The notes: generated from the letters alone by a model not told the origin. DNA of 64,000 nucleotides from Bombyx mori (GCF_030269925.1 NC_085131.1:7735501-7799500), one strand, 5' to 3'; shown: positions 34,474 to 46,595, counted from the first letter of the stretch. Numbers and translations are program-made.

Positions 34474-34548
34474 TCGTGTCTAAAGATTGGTGGCGGCATT
34501 CACATTGCAACTTCTATGGGCTTTGGTATCCAATTAACACCAGGCATT
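34474..34548 (+). mobile_element. Old Bm1 SINE fragment
   Basis: AAAGATTGGTGGCGGCATTC ... CTATGGGCTTTGGTATCC ... TTAACACCAGGC follows Bm1 order with many substitutions. Confidence 0.6.
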
Positions 34549-34622
34549 CCTTAATAATTATCTAATTCTTGAATCGAAGCTCAGATTGCTTACCATCCTA
34601 AATAACGTGAACGGTTGTATAA

Positions 34623-34778
34623 TTTTTTTTTTTTTTTTTTTTATTTATTGCATAGATGTGTGGACGAGCTCACAGCCCACCTGGTGTTAAGTGGTTATTG
34701 GACCCCATAGACATCTACAGCGTAAATGCGCCACACACCTTGAGATATAAGTTCTTAGGTCTCAGTATAGTTACAACT
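34623..34778 (-). mobile_element. Bm1 SINE, 3' half
   Basis: It runs from a long poly(T) through TGTGGACGAGCTCACAGCCC to GGTCTCAGTATAGTTACAAC. Confidence 0.9.
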
Positions 34779-35218
34779 GTACCTTGCTTTATTTAATGTG
34801 AATCCATTTTTCTAATAAATAAATAAATGAGCACATATTGCATGAAGCCTTTCTTTAGTACGCGCGGAAGTAAAGCTACGTATAGCAGTATCGAATTGAG
34901 ATATATAAACAACAAAACTAAATAAACTAGTTTCCTCGAACTTCGAACTCCGCGAGATATTAACCAATGATTGATCGTCGTATTAACTCTTATATTATTA
35001 ACGTCAATACGTTGATTAATGTTAATTAATGACAGTCACGTTTCAGCGTTTCCCAAATTGAATTATTAAACAACTCGATCGGCGTTATGGTAGCGGGTGA
35101 GTTTAAATAAAATTTGAAGCTATTTTAGATAATCAAGATGTTATTTTTTGTCATTCTCTTAAACAGTTAATGGTGTTTAAACAATTCGTAGATACTCACT
35201 TTAGTTGATTAGAAAAGG

Positions 35219-35868
35219 CCTTTTTTTCCTACCTATGCTGATAGCCTTGAGAGGCAATTTCAGCTTTACCCTAACATGTAGGTGAGCTCACGGGGCTGAA
35301 ACCCGAGTGTTGCTGGTCCCAGCAAGAGCAGTGCTTCACAGCATCTACTACCGGATCGGAAATGCGACCCACTGAGAAGATCCGGTGAGAAAGTCAGTGG
35401 GCTGTCTACGGGCTAGTTTACTCGTCGAGCCCTTCGTCGCAAGCGACGGGTTCGACTAGGACGGTGACCGGTGCTTGTGGTACCTAAAAGCGCCGTTAAT
35501 GGATCAGGATCCGTAATGACGTGTTTTGGGCGACGTCGACTATTTACCATTCGCTCTACAGGATCGGGTATGTAATTCCCAGTGGCCACGACAAGAGGAT
35601 TCTCATGTCGTGCCGCCTTCTCAAAGTGGCGCAATGATGCCAACTGTAGATACTTACTGACTGAGTCAAGCTCCAGGTCATCATGGAGATCCACGTTCCA
35701 TAGGAACCATGGCTATCCTGCAAAAATGGGATTGAATAACATGAAGGGGTTTCAAGATGGTGCGGGCCGCGTGAGCGAACACTACACTAGCATACGTCAT
35801 GACGGGGCGTATGTAAGTTTTGTAGAGTGGAAAAGGCCTAATACTTACTTACCACTACGACTTGAGTA
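35219..35868 (-). pseudogene. Jockey-like LINE 3' end with frameshifted RT tail
   Basis: The minus strand encodes YIRPVMTYASVVFAHAAR, FCRIA, then after a frame break NVDLHDDLELDSVSKYLQLA, SLRHFEKAARHENPLVVATG and the basic RRTRRLRRRARRVN terminus with a stop at 35413. The standard 3' UTR and poly(T) complement at 35219 follow. It is colinear with 18370-19050, 5'-truncated and non-functional. Confidence 0.82.
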
Positions 35869-35879
35869 GATAATTTACA

Positions 35880-36660
35880 CCGGACATCACCATTTTTTTA
35901 TATATACCAAAAAAAAGAATATGGGTATTTCTTTTCTACAAAAAAATTATTGCTGAAGAAATCTAAATCTAAATATTGTGAAATGGCGTTACAGTAACAG
36001 GTAAAGGTCTTTTTTCGCGGCCATGGAATTAAAAGGCGCGTTATAATATTCGCAGATGCGGGGTAGATAGTGGAACCGTAGATCGAGAAGGAACGACGGA
36101 AATCGATGGTTATCTCGCAGAATAGGGCGTTCTGGCTCGACGACTCAGCTCATTAAGACCCTAAAACGCTAATTAAGCACTCTTTGAAGTATTCACTAGA
36201 GGATTTCGTCACTGCCCCGACGGATCTTCGTCGTAATTATTAGAAACTATTAATTAAAATATTTGAAATGAGTTTACGTTCTTCATTAGAAACTGTATTT
36301 ATTGCATGCCGTAATATCGAAGTCACGGTTATTCTCAGAGATATTAGACCGAGGTTTTGATAGATCTTTGAAAATATTCGCGTCAAAGCGAGCCGTATCG
36401 GAGTAATGCCGGTTATTAAAGTTGTACAGAAATTCTTAACTTAGACGAGACATTGAAAACCAATCAAGCGCTTTATTGAGCTCAAACGACTCAATAAATG
36501 TAATTTAATTTTCTACGTTGTATGGAATTTATTTATTGTTTACGGAGTTCCTGAGATCATTAACTGGGTTAATTGGTACGAGAAAAATCTTTTGTTTGTT
36601 GCTACAAATTAGTTTTGATTGTATTCGATTTATGAAATATTTCATTAATATGTTGGAATC
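35880..36660. other. No recognisable feature
   Basis: Moderately GC sub-blocks near 36000-36250 do not encode a supported protein and match no repeat in the window. A conserved non-coding role cannot be judged from one sequence. Confidence 0.4.
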
Positions 36661-36664
36661 TATT

Positions 36665-36765
36665 CTTTGGCATTGCTGACGTCCATGGGCGACGGTAACC
36701 ATTCAACATCAGGTGGGCACTGTAGGCCGTATGCTCATCTGCCTACAAGGGCAATAATAATAAAC
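36665..36765 (+). mobile_element. CR1-like LINE tail, 5'-truncated
   Basis: GGCATTGCTGACGTCCATGG ... CATCTGCCTACAAGGGCAAT followed by an AATAATAAAC tail. Confidence 0.75.
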
Positions 36766-36783
36766 AAACAACAAATCACGCAT

Positions 36784-36996
36784 GGTCTACCGGCCCCAAT
36801 TTAGGCTTCCCCCTGTTATAGATCCCAGACTGACATACATGTTTTTTATATTTTTTCTTCCTCAATAAATACATATATAGATAATAAACACAAATATAAA
36901 GAACAAATAAGCCTGGCTATCATAACAATGATTGCCCGATGCTGGAATCCACGATCCTCGGCTCAAGGTTAGGGGCGCTAACCATTGTACCGCCGA
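36784..36996 (-). mobile_element. tRNA-derived SINE, third family
   Basis: On the minus strand CGGCGGTACAATGGTTAGCG (A box) and GAGGATCGTGGATTCCAGCA (B box) are followed by a body without coding capacity (GCAATCATTGTTATGATAGC ...). It is distinct from Bm1 and from the SINE at 21366-22944. Confidence 0.6.
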
Positions 36997-37394
36997 CGAT
37001 GCATTCATGTGTTCGGATTTCAGTGAGAGGACGCAATTTCTTGGTCCTCATGTCCCCTGACGGCGAGGGGTGATGTTTCTGCTGAATGGCGATTTGAACA
37101 GTTAGGGATGAAACGAATGAGTGGCTGGATCAAACGCAATAGAGGCTTTGATCTCATTAATACGAGTCGGTTTTGTTTTGTTTTATGTGAACTATGGTGG
37201 CCACTTGACACTAAGTAATTCGCAAACTCTTCTGTCTATCTATATATAGCCAACAAATACATATATTGTGTCGAAGAATAAAGACATAATGACATGAAAT
37301 ATGAATCTATATACCAAATTATCTCTTGTGAACCGTTACTGGTGATTTGGCGTTTTGTAAGATCGCACCGGTAGAGCAACTAGCCTTTTTTTTG

Positions 37395-37535
37395 TCATGA
37401 GACATGAGAGCCAGTATCATGCCTGTTATTGTCACAATGTAGTAAGGCGATCCGGTTTGAAGGGTGAGACTGCCGTTACACTGTGCAATAGAGACTTAGA
37501 CCTCATTTCTGCGTTCAATTCTCTATGGGCACTAT
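37395..37535 (+). mobile_element. Old Bm1 SINE fragment
   Basis: CGGTTTGAAGGGTGAGACTG, CCGTTACA and TCTCTATGGGC retain Bm1 order with heavy divergence. 37540-38579 otherwise shows no supported feature; long open frames on both strands near 37665-37963 overlap each other and match nothing known to me. Confidence 0.5.
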
Positions 37536-38579
37536 TTTACAACGAAATTATATTCAAAAGCTCAGCTCGTCAAAAGGTTTAGCTTCAAGTTAATCCCGAA
37601 CAGAAATAAAACGGAACGGGACAGTGAAATGTCTTAAAACTAACGTACAACATAATCTATAGATTTATAAAACGGTGCGAAACGAGTTCATTGTGTTACA
37701 CATTCCGCACGTTCTTACTAGGAGACGACCGTTTGAAAGTTTGCTGTCGAAAGAAGCCCGTATTTCAGCGGAGCCATTGCCATTGTGTGGCGGGATTATC
37801 ACGGGCACACAAAGGAACACAAAAGGCAGTTTATCAAGCACGACTGACTTGCCTTGAGTTCGGGGCTCAAGTTTACTTGGCTTCCTTGAATTCGACCAAC
37901 CATGCCCTGTTCGGGTTATCGTTGAATTTACAACTAATTCAACCATTCGTCCATTGTAATTAAATACGTTTGACTATAATACGATAACACTATTATCTAT
38001 AAACATGTTTTCTACAAATTCTTCTTCTTGGTACAAATGTTTCGAATTGAATTAATTGAGTGAAGAATGAAAATAATTGTTCGATTAGTTAATTGCTATT
38101 AAACCAATTAAAAAGACAAAAAAATACACTGAAAAAAGTTATTCATCATTATAAATTAATTAACTTTGCATTATTTAAATTAGATTACATTTAATATTAA
38201 ATATGTCTTAATTCTTGTAAAAGCGTGAATTCATACCATTAATTACTACTGTATATTACTAATATACTCTTAATACTAATGTACAATTTTTACTTTTCAA
38301 TAGATCATATTGTCACAACGGTTTCAAAGAAATAGATTTCCCGTAAAAAAGTCTACTGCTAAAACTGAAAATTGCAATGAATGGTTTGATCGAAGTTTTT
38401 TCTTTGAAAATGTCAGTTATAAAACCAAAGGAATACTGAATTACATTCAAGTTTGAATCTAAATCTTGAGGTTTAGTTATTATGGTCGAATTTTGATCAT
38501 TGCACAGGAGTTGACTGTTGGCTTATTCATTAAACTCATGGAAAAACGAAAGTTGGTTCTTTTATTGCAAATGGACAAC

Positions 38580-38760
38580 TAATGATTTTGGTATTAAAGG
38601 CTTACTTGAGCTTATGGATTGCATAACGTAAAAGCCAGCATTCTCTTTGAGATATGGGTTGTGAAGTTTCAACTGTATTGCATAGCGACTGTCTCGCACT
38701 TGAAACCAGAGCGCATGATTGCTTCTCGATTGCAATTTGACTGCTGGGAATCATAGTGAC
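38580..38760 (-). mobile_element. Very old Bm1 SINE fragment
   Basis: CTTTGAGATATGGGTTGTGA and CTTGAAACCAGAGCGCATGA-TTGCTTCTCG align loosely with the Bm1 core in reverse. Confidence 0.45.
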
Positions 38761-38982
38761 AAAACTAATACACACCTATACCATTATATACTACTAAAAC
38801 ATACCAGAGACTGCCATGAGAGATGATGGTTTCATTTTCCCATACAGATTTTTAGAGACCTCATACAGTCGATGTGAATGTGTTAGTGTAATTTCTGAAT
38901 ATGACCTAATTACACTGCAAGCATTAAATTCATTCAATAATTCAATTTTATTATAATGAAAGCCGTTTAGGAAGATTTGATT

Positions 38983-39234
38983 ACTGGTGGTAGGACTCTT
39001 GTGAGTCCGCACGGGTAGGTACCACCGCCCCGCCTATTTCTGCCGTGAAGCAGTAATGCGTTTCGGTTTGAAGGGTGGGGCAGCCGTTGTAATTATACTG
39101 AGACCTTAGAACTTATATCTCAAGGTGGGTGGCGCATTTACGGTGTAGATGTCTATGGGTTCCAGTAACCACTTAACACCAGGTGGGCTGTGAGCTCGTC
39201 CACACAACTAGGCAATAAAAAAAATTAAAAAAAA
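38983..39234 (+). mobile_element. Bm1 SINE, 5'-truncated
   Basis: It runs from ACTGGTGGTAGGACTCTTGT to GGCAATAAAAAAAATTAAAA, near consensus. Confidence 0.93.
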
Positions 39235-39684
39235 TGAGTTTAATTTTCGTTTCGTTTTATTTTTTGACTTAAAAAATAATACTGACAATATTCTTTATTT
39301 ACTCCTAGTATGTATACTTTAAGAGGGATAAAATTATTAAGCCCGCGGATTATGATCAAAATAGATTATGGATTACAGTGTATTTTGAAAATTCTTAAAA
39401 GCAAACTGCTCTGAATCATCACAATTCAATTTTGAATTTAAAACTATGAAAATTAAAATTCAAATGAAAAGCTTTTTTGATACTCGAAATATTAGAAATC
39501 GCACGAACCACGCATTAAAGTCATTTCGTGGAGCAAAACTCATTAAGAATAGTGCACGTTTTCATAATCTGCCAGCAACATACGAGTAATCCCGGTGGAT
39601 TTCAACAAATTTATATGCGAATTGAAGTGGAAACTTTTGTTATATTCGATCTAGCCACAGTAGGATATGCTAAAAACATACATA

Positions 39685-40027
39685 TTACTACATAGTATAA
39701 AACAGCGGCTTGGCTCTGCCCCTGGCATTGCTGAAGTCCATGGGCAACGGTAACCACTCACCATCAGGTGGGCCGTATGTTCGTCTGCCTACAAGGGCAA
39801 TAAAAAAAAAACAAAGTCGCTTTCTCTGTCCCTATATCTGTCTGTCCCTATGTCCCTATGTATGTATGCTTAAATCTTAAAAACTACGCAACGGATTTTA
39901 ATGCGATTTTTTTTAATAGATAGAGTGATTGAATAGGAAGGTTTATATGTATAATAACATCCATTAAATAGTGGAGAAATCAATAATAAATTACAGTTTC
40001 CGAAGCGAAGCGAGGGCGGGTCGCTAG
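39685..40027 (+). mobile_element. Helitron split by a LINE tail
   Basis: The left piece TTACTACATAGTATAAAAC (39685-39703) and the right piece from ACAAAGTCGCTTTCTCTGTC to the GAAGCGAAGCGAGGGCGGG stem and CTAG (39811-40027) together equal the intact family member at 2227-2449. The initial C of the TC terminus is T here. Confidence 0.75.
39704..39810 (+). mobile_element. CR1-like LINE tail nested in Helitron
   Basis: AGCGGCTTGGCTCTGCCCCT ... ACAAGGGCAATAAAAAAAAA sits between two halves of a Helitron. It is a short 5'-truncated retroposition. Confidence 0.8.
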
Positions 40028-40051
40028 TATATTATAAATATAGGGCGGCAT

Positions 40052-40495
40052 TATAGGTAAGCTGATGGTCTTGAGAGATCATTTCAGAGTAGTCTTGCTG
40101 AGGACGACTCACGTGACGTGAGCTCACGGGGCTCAAACCTGACGTTGTTGCTAACACTAACCCTAGCAAGAGCAGTGCTCCGCAGAATCTACCACCGGAT
40201 CGGAAACACGACCCACCGAGAAGATCAGACGAGAAACTTAGTGGGCTGTGTCTGTGGGTTAAATTACTCGCCGAGCGACGGATTCAACGAGAACGGTGAC
40301 CGGTGCTTGTGGTACCTAAAAGCACCGTTAGTGGATAAATAGTCTCATATGATGAGCACGAGTCTGTCTGGCACTCCCATGTTATACAGTTTGTATATCA
40401 AACCGCTGTGCCAGAATTTGTCGAATGCCTTCGCTATATCGAAGAAGAGGGCTCCGGTCGGGATACTGGTTTCGCCTCATAACAGTTATACTACG
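40052..40495 (-). pseudogene. Internally deleted Jockey-like LINE
   Basis: The minus strand starts within an RT palm block (TGALFFDIAKAFDKFWHSGL followed by IYKLYNMGVPDRL, 40455-40355 region). It then jumps directly to the last coding residues before the 3' UTR (GGTGCTTTTAGGTACCACAA, near 40330). The intervening RT thumb and connection region, several hundred base pairs in relatives, is missing. The 3' UTR is present to 40052. It is the only copy here retaining part of the RT catalytic fold; it is non-functional. Confidence 0.75.
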
Positions 40496-40669
40496 TTGAG
40501 ACTTCAATCTATCATGTTTGAGGGAGAGTGGTTACAGTTATCTAGTAATTTATATTATGTTTACATTTTAAGCGTATTCGTCACTTACAGTGAGTGATAT
40601 CAAAAAGTGCTTTATTTTTTATATAATCCATATTGTACGTTTGCCAAAAAAACGTTCATATTAGTATGA

Positions 40670-40767
40670 ACTTATAATTATAATTAGTTATATTTTTACT
40701 TATAATTAGTTACTTATACTTAACTTATAATTAACTTATAATTTAACTTATAATTAGTTATATTTTA
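40670..40767 (+). repeat. Degenerate tandem repeat of ACTTATAATTAGTTA
   Basis: About six imperfect units of ACTTATAATTA(GTTAT) lie in about 100 bp, an AT-rich minisatellite. 40770-42160 otherwise holds no recognised feature. Confidence 0.7.
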
Positions 40768-42169
40768 ATCTACTGAGTTCAATTGCAATTCTTAACTGAG
40801 TAAATGATTGGACTTGTGCTATCTGATCTAGCGTGCGAAGTTTAATGTTATTGAAACAGTGAGCTTATTGCTCAAAAACAAACGCTTAGTTTTGACGTTG
40901 AAAAAGAAAAAGTCAATATTTGAACGAAGAAAAAGAAAGACGTCTCGAATTTCGACCGGAAAATTTGGCGAGAATGAATTACTAGAGTATTGTTTAAACA
41001 GATAGGAAAAACCTTTCAAGCGGCACTGTACAAAGTTTCTACTCGAGAAAGAAGTCATTAGCGAAGTTAGAGCGAACTTCACCCGGGGGAGAATAAATAT
41101 TTCCAGGACAGATAACAATTGCGCTTCTGTTGTCTTTTTGACGAAATTGTTTAACTTATAGGCGCGTACTAAGGACGGGATATTAATGATTTATTGATTT
41201 TCGCGGTTAAAGATCGAAGAAACTGAGCGTTTTAAACGTGCGTTTTAAAAGCTGCTTTTAAATGAGCCTCTGAATTATTTCTAGTACTCAAGGTTTTTAA
41301 GTTTTATATATTGATACGATCACAGTAAAATACAAGGATTATTATATGTACAAGGTTTGATGATATAGATGTGTGTGCATCTTGAAAAGGAGTGCAATGC
41401 TTATTGAATAAAATGTAACAACACATGATATGTTGCTTTGCTTCCTAAATTTTCAAAAAGTTCACATTATAGTTCAAGAAGGGGATCTCATTGCTGCGTC
41501 GTTAATACGTATCAAGAGAAAACTTTGTTTATCTGCTGTGTATTTTTTACTGGCATGTATAGTTTGAACGAATGAAATTACCTGGTGATAGGTTGATATT
41601 TATTGATTTTTTCGATGAAACTGTCATTTTTGTTTATTCGTTGCGATGCTTTATACATATCCCTAGTCTTGCTATCAATATTGTTTTAATTTTTATAGTT
41701 ATTTCTTTTTTCCACATAGACCAACGAAAGTAGAATATACTCGTATGTATACTTATTACATTACTTATATGTTTCGTTGCTCTGTAACGCAAGACGAAAG
41801 AGTCGGCAGTCGTGTTTCTCGTAATTTTAGATCTTGTACATCGCTTTGACAAACACATGCACAGTTGTGACTAGACAAAAAAAAATGTAAAAAAAAAATT
41901 ATAAGCTTTTTTTCGAACGCTACGTCTGTGGCTAGCCTTAGTTTCCTATTCAAAAGTCTGACGCCGTTACGTATTGCTTCTTTCAATTTGAAGTTCTGGG
42001 TGTTTCGCGTTACGAAAATAATATTTGCAATACACCTTTCTTCTGTCTATTTTAAATTAATACATACATTTCTAGTGAAGATTATTATGTTCTTGAGTAA
42101 TGTGCATGTAATACCGGATCTTGATTCCTTAAAAAAGTAATAATAATAATAAGTCAAATATATAAATTA

Positions 42170-42473
42170 CTAGCTGACCCGACAGCCTTCGAAGTGCCTC
42201 AATCGATAAATAAAAGACCTAAACTTTTGTATAAAATAAACTAAAAACAAACAAAAGGAATCAGTCCGACGGGGGATACATAAACGGAAAAACAAAATTG
42301 TTATTTTTATTTAATTCCGAGCATTTTCATATTTGTTTACCTTCTAAACCTTCTTTGGACTTTCACAAATAATTCAAGATCAAAATTAGCCAAATCGGTC
42401 CAGCCGTTCTCGAGTTTTAGCGAGACTAACGAACAGCAATTCATTTATATATACATATATAGATAATAAGTAT
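42170..42473 (-). mobile_element. Helitron-like repeat, family B copy 1
   Basis: On the minus strand it starts TCTATATATG, contains AATTGCTGTTCGTTAGTCTC, and ends GGCTGTCGGGTCAG before CTAGT. It is colinear with 50805-51095 over about 300 bp. Terminal features are weaker than in the other Helitrons. Confidence 0.55.
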
Positions 42474-43192
42474 ACAAATGTTTGTATTTCATATTAAATT
42501 AATTATATTGGGTAAGTCACAATTCAATAACGTTGAAAATCACTAGGTAATTGCACAATTAAGATCGTATAAAGATAGCTTGAGACACAAATAATCCTTT
42601 GTCTAGACGGACAAAAGTCACAGGAAAAGAAAGAAAAAAGTAATAATAATGAAGATCGCATCACAATACCCGCAAGAAGATTGTTTTCGTCACAAAATAC
42701 TTTTTTCGTACAAACAACGACAAAGAGGTACAGTGAAAATATTTACTGGGGAAGGAATTTTCCTGTCAAAGATAAAATGTCGCACGAATTACATTACGGC
42801 CTGTGTATCGAATGTTTTCATAATATAACGGTTTCACTCATCGGTCCTACCACTATGAATTGTGCGTGCCATAATTTCGGTCTGCTAAATGCTCAATAAA
42901 AAAAACGGGGACCATTTCTTGCGGCCCGGGAACTGTTACAGTGAGGAAGGAAGACATTGGAGTGACGTTAGTTTGATATACGAGCTTCGCCTTTTGTGCG
43001 TTCGTCGTTAATATGGGGACACAATGCGCGCTAGACAGCCCTCTGGAGTTACGCCCGACTTAAGGAAGCGACTTATTACACCGATGCGTAACTTTTCAGC
43101 TATTCGATAGCTTAATACGGAATTTATTAATATTAATTAGTTTTTAAGATTAGTTATTATTGTACTGACGACCGCAATTGTTAAAAAAAAGA

Positions 43193-43565
43193 CGTGTGGT
43201 GTCGTGGGACACCGAATAGGAACGAAGTTCCTTATTATAATAAAAATATTAATTTTAAGTTCTATTCGAGGTGTAAAGATAATAAAACTGAAGGTTTCGT
43301 AACAACCCACGGTCATTTGGTAGCGTGCGAACTTATTGTGGTACACTTCATTCACGGTTGTTTGCATAAGAGTTAGTGTATTGCGCAAACGAACGCTCTG
43401 AGATCGTGTTGAATGAATGATAAAAAAATATATTATTTTTTGTACGTTATTACAAAGTTAAGTCGTACACTGTGTGCATTACTAATAAAAATCTTACGTT
43501 ACGGACGTTTTTTCCCGCTTAGGGTACTCCTCCGCATCGTCCCATAAGGAGCTTCGTTCCAAAAA
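43193..43565 (-). repeat. Dispersed repeat with GGAACGAAGTTCC ends, copy 2
   Basis: It is the inverted counterpart of 32979-33312 (GTGTGGTGTCGTGGGACACC, TAGGAACGAAGTTCCTTAT, GTACACTGTGTGCATTACTA) with small insertions, for example about 20 bp near 43520. 42480-43190 has no supported feature. Confidence 0.65.
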
Positions 43566-43698
43566 ATTTAAAGCCGTGTGTTACGGGTGCCAGAAATACA
43601 CACGAGGTAAGAACATTACCTTCAAACTTCGAATACTAATAATACTTTGATTCTAGTCGAAGCTGAACTCCGTGGCTCAGAACTCAGGGTCACTGACC

Positions 43699-43801
43699 TT
43701 CTTCCTCTCAGGAGGCGCCGGAGTCCGACATAACCCGGTCCGTTACCCCCCTCGACCGGGTATCCGTAAATGGATTCCCCAGCGTTAAAAAAAAAAAAAA
43801 A
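43699..43801 (+). mobile_element. Short LINE insertion with 11-bp target duplication
   Basis: A 103-bp GC-rich segment ends in about 16 A and is flanked by perfect 11-bp direct repeats, GGTCACTGACC (43688-43698 and 43802-43812). This is a textbook 5'-truncated retroposition. The 3' UTR (GGAGGCGCCGGAGTCCGACA ... CCCCAGCGTTAAAA) matches no other element in the window; an R1-type LINE is one guess. Confidence 0.8.
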
Positions 43802-44131
43802 GGTCACTGACCGACCGTATTAACAAGAATGTTAAGATGATCGTTATCGTCGTCGTCGATGATGCTTCTAATGTACTGCACCGTCATCTGCAGTGCTCTG
43901 AAAACATCGAACAACGTGAAAATATACAGTTTCCTGCCTCAGGTTCAATAAAATACATGCTTAGGGCGTGTCGAGGCGGGGCGACGTGTCGCGTTGAACG
44001 AACGCTTAGAAAATAATTGTATGCACATAATTATTTGTGCAGCGACTGCTTTGTGCGGACACCGGGGAACAAAGCGGGGAACCGAGAAAGGCTCAGCCTG
44101 CGCGGATACAAACATACTAGATATGCCTTCG

Positions 44132-44492
44132 TTTTTTTTTAATTTTTTTTATTGCTTAAGTGGTTAATGGTGCCCATAATAATATACATCTACAACGTAA
44201 ATGCGCCACCCACCCTGAGATAAGTTCTAAGGCCTCAGGTATAGTTACAACGGCTGCCCCACCCTTCAAACCGCATGGCAGAAACAGGCAGGATGGCGGT
44301 ATCTACCCGTGCGGACTCACAAGATGTCCTACTACGAGTAATTACGCAAATTATAATTTTGCGGGTTTGATTTTTATTACACAATCTTGAACATTTGTTG
44401 AGTACGTATTTTATTAGAAAAATTGGTACCCGCCTGGGATTCGAACACCGGTGCGTCGCTCAACACGAATGCGCCGAAGCCGCCACGACTTC
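44132..44492 (-). mobile_element. Full-length Bm1 SINE with small deletions
   Basis: The complete element includes the tRNA-like head (GAAGTCGTGGCGG ... GGTGTTCGAATCCC on the minus strand). The core lacks about 20 bp after AAACCG. Confidence 0.9.
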
Positions 44493-45983
44493 TAGGGCTA
44501 CGTTTTATAGCTTAACGAAATTTTCTTTTTTATTGTTGATGTAGACGTATTGATGGACATCTAACATTACTTGAATACAGTCGCAGGTTCGCAAGGAATG
44601 GCTACGATGGCACACGTTCTGCCCGGTTAAATTATGAACTACGAAAATGTATTAATTGACTCTTTAAATACACAAAATGAACAATCAGTACGACATTCAT
44701 ATCGTTCTTATTAAATGTTTTTTTCTCTAGTAGCTAACTAACGTTAACAGGGATAACTACAAAATGCCAACTTAATATCATAAGATCGAAGTCTGTCTGC
44801 CATTACAACCATAGTCAGAAATTATTCAAGTGGATATGTTGTAAGCTCAAATAGCTATTATTACAAAAGCAAATTTGTCACCACTAGAAAAACCGGATCT
44901 GCCTAAAGATATATAAATAGAACTAATGAACAATAAAGTTTAAAATAAATTGAAATATATATGAATATTTTAGTTACATGTCGATTCCAGATTCTTTATA
45001 TTCAAGTAGGAAACCGACGAAAACCGCAGGTGTTTCATTATTCCGTTTTAATGGCGTCAGCGACATCGGGTTACGACGCGTCAGACCGTCCCCGGATACT
45101 ATCAAACAACCTTGTGAAATGAACGTACTACACAATTCATTTACACGTGCGCGTAGGATTTTCAAAAGTGATTTTTATTTCTATTCATCCGACGTTGCTA
45201 GGCGTCAGAGGCGTCGTGCGCTGCGTCAGCTACGAGTCCTCTAATTGAGAGGGGCTCTCTACATGGAGCGCTCTACGATTTTTCGTGTTATCTAGTAGAG
45301 GCATTTAAGAGTCATAAAAATCTGTGTGCCGCATAGGGATGCTTATTTTGAAATGCACGCTTTCGTTTTAGCGATGTAAAATTTATAAGGGATGATACTA
45401 CTGAAGCTTTTGCCAGTCTATATGCCGTGTATGTTTTAGACTAAATATAAAGGGTTTTATTACATAAGTCTGTTACTATTATATTAGTTAAACTTCCTTT
45501 CTGCGCTTCAAAAAAATATTGTGCGAAGAAAAACTATACACCCATTTATTAAGACGAGTCCTGCGCCACATATAGTATACTGACAGTAACCTTTTCTGAA
45601 GTTATAGCAATAATCAACTTAATAAAAAATTTAAGATTTACGAGCACTTAACCAAAAAATTTATATTTGTCATTTGTAATGGCAATTCATCGAATTCTAG
45701 TGTGGTAGCATCCAAAAACTGATTAGAAAGAGGGAAGACACATTAATGTGCTGCTAACATGATACCTATTTAATAATAATGTTTATTATTTATTATAGTT
45801 ACTCGTGAAATTAAGAACAATCACAATCGTACCAAGTTAATCGTTGTGTGTATAAAACAAAACAAGCTAACAAAACTTAGATTCTCAACTTACGAAAACA
45901 AACGAAGAAGTTAGCAATAATAAAGAGTTGTATTAAAATGTAATTCCGCCGGTATATACAGTGACTCGAGGTCGTTTAACTAA
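44493..45983. other. No recognisable feature
   Basis: A GC-balanced open frame at 44978-45244 (88 codons) overlaps an antisense frame and has no recognisable motif. Nothing else stands out. Confidence 0.4.
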
Positions 45984-46322
45984 TCTTTTTTTTTCCTTGT
46001 AGGCAGACGAGAATACGGCCCACCTGATGGTGAGTGGTTACCGTAGCCCATGGACTTCAGCAATGCCAGGGACAGAGCCAAGCCGCTGCCTACCGCTTAA
46101 TACTCTCCGCATGCCTCGTTTGAAGAAGGACATGTCATAGCGCTCGGGAAACACCGTGGGAGCTCATTCCATAGCCGGATGGTACGTGGCAAAAAAGACC
46201 TCTGGAAACGCACTGTGAATGACCGCAGTGGCTCCAGGTAGTATGGATGAACTCTACTCCGATGGCGGGCGGTGCGATGGTAAAAACGAGATGAAGGTAT
46301 CATCTGGAACAATTCCTCAGAA
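45984..46322 (-). pseudogene. CR1-like LINE, C-terminal remnant and 3' tail
   Basis: The minus strand encodes FQMIPSSRFYHRTARHRSRV, HPYYLEPLRSFTVRFQRSFL, PRTIRLWNELPRCFPS and a short tail to a stop at 46097. This is the standard CR1-type end, with the R(T/S)xxLWNELP block. The 3' tail (GGTAGGCAGCGGCTTGGCTC ... GTCTGCCTACAAGG) and poly(A) follow. It is the best preserved copy of this family here but is 5'-truncated. Confidence 0.8.
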
Positions 46323-46343
46323 TACTAATACACTTATTATTCT

Positions 46344-46595
46344 TTTTTTAAGATTGAATGCTTACTGGTAGCCCGGAGGCCTTTCCAGTCTCACCAAGAC
46401 AGGTGGGCGAGCAACGGCTCAGCCAAGAGGGGTGAGATTAGCTAACAGCTGCCCGAGCGCCTCCGAAGGAGACCTATCAACTCGACCTATCAACAGCTGC
46501 TTCGCGGATAAATCTACTACCGGATCGGATCGCGACCCGCTGAGAAGATCCAGCGAGAAACTCAGTGGGCTGACGCACGGGTTAGGAATACACTT
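46344..46595 (-). mobile_element. LINE 3' UTR fragment, variant of Jockey-like family
   Basis: On the minus strand CCCACTGAGTTTCTCGCTGG and GTAGTAGATTTATCCGCGAA resemble the common LINE 3' UTR. The distal part (CTGTCTTGGTGAGACTGGAA) differs and matches 30930-30995. It is therefore a distinct subfamily. Confidence 0.65.

Noticed and set aside
37665..37963. Overlapping open frames on both strands
   Set aside because: Three mutually overlapping frames, no motif and no splice signals; none can be preferred.
44978..45244. 88-codon frame rich in Arg
   Set aside because: An antisense frame is also open, there is no recognisable domain and no good start context or splice site.
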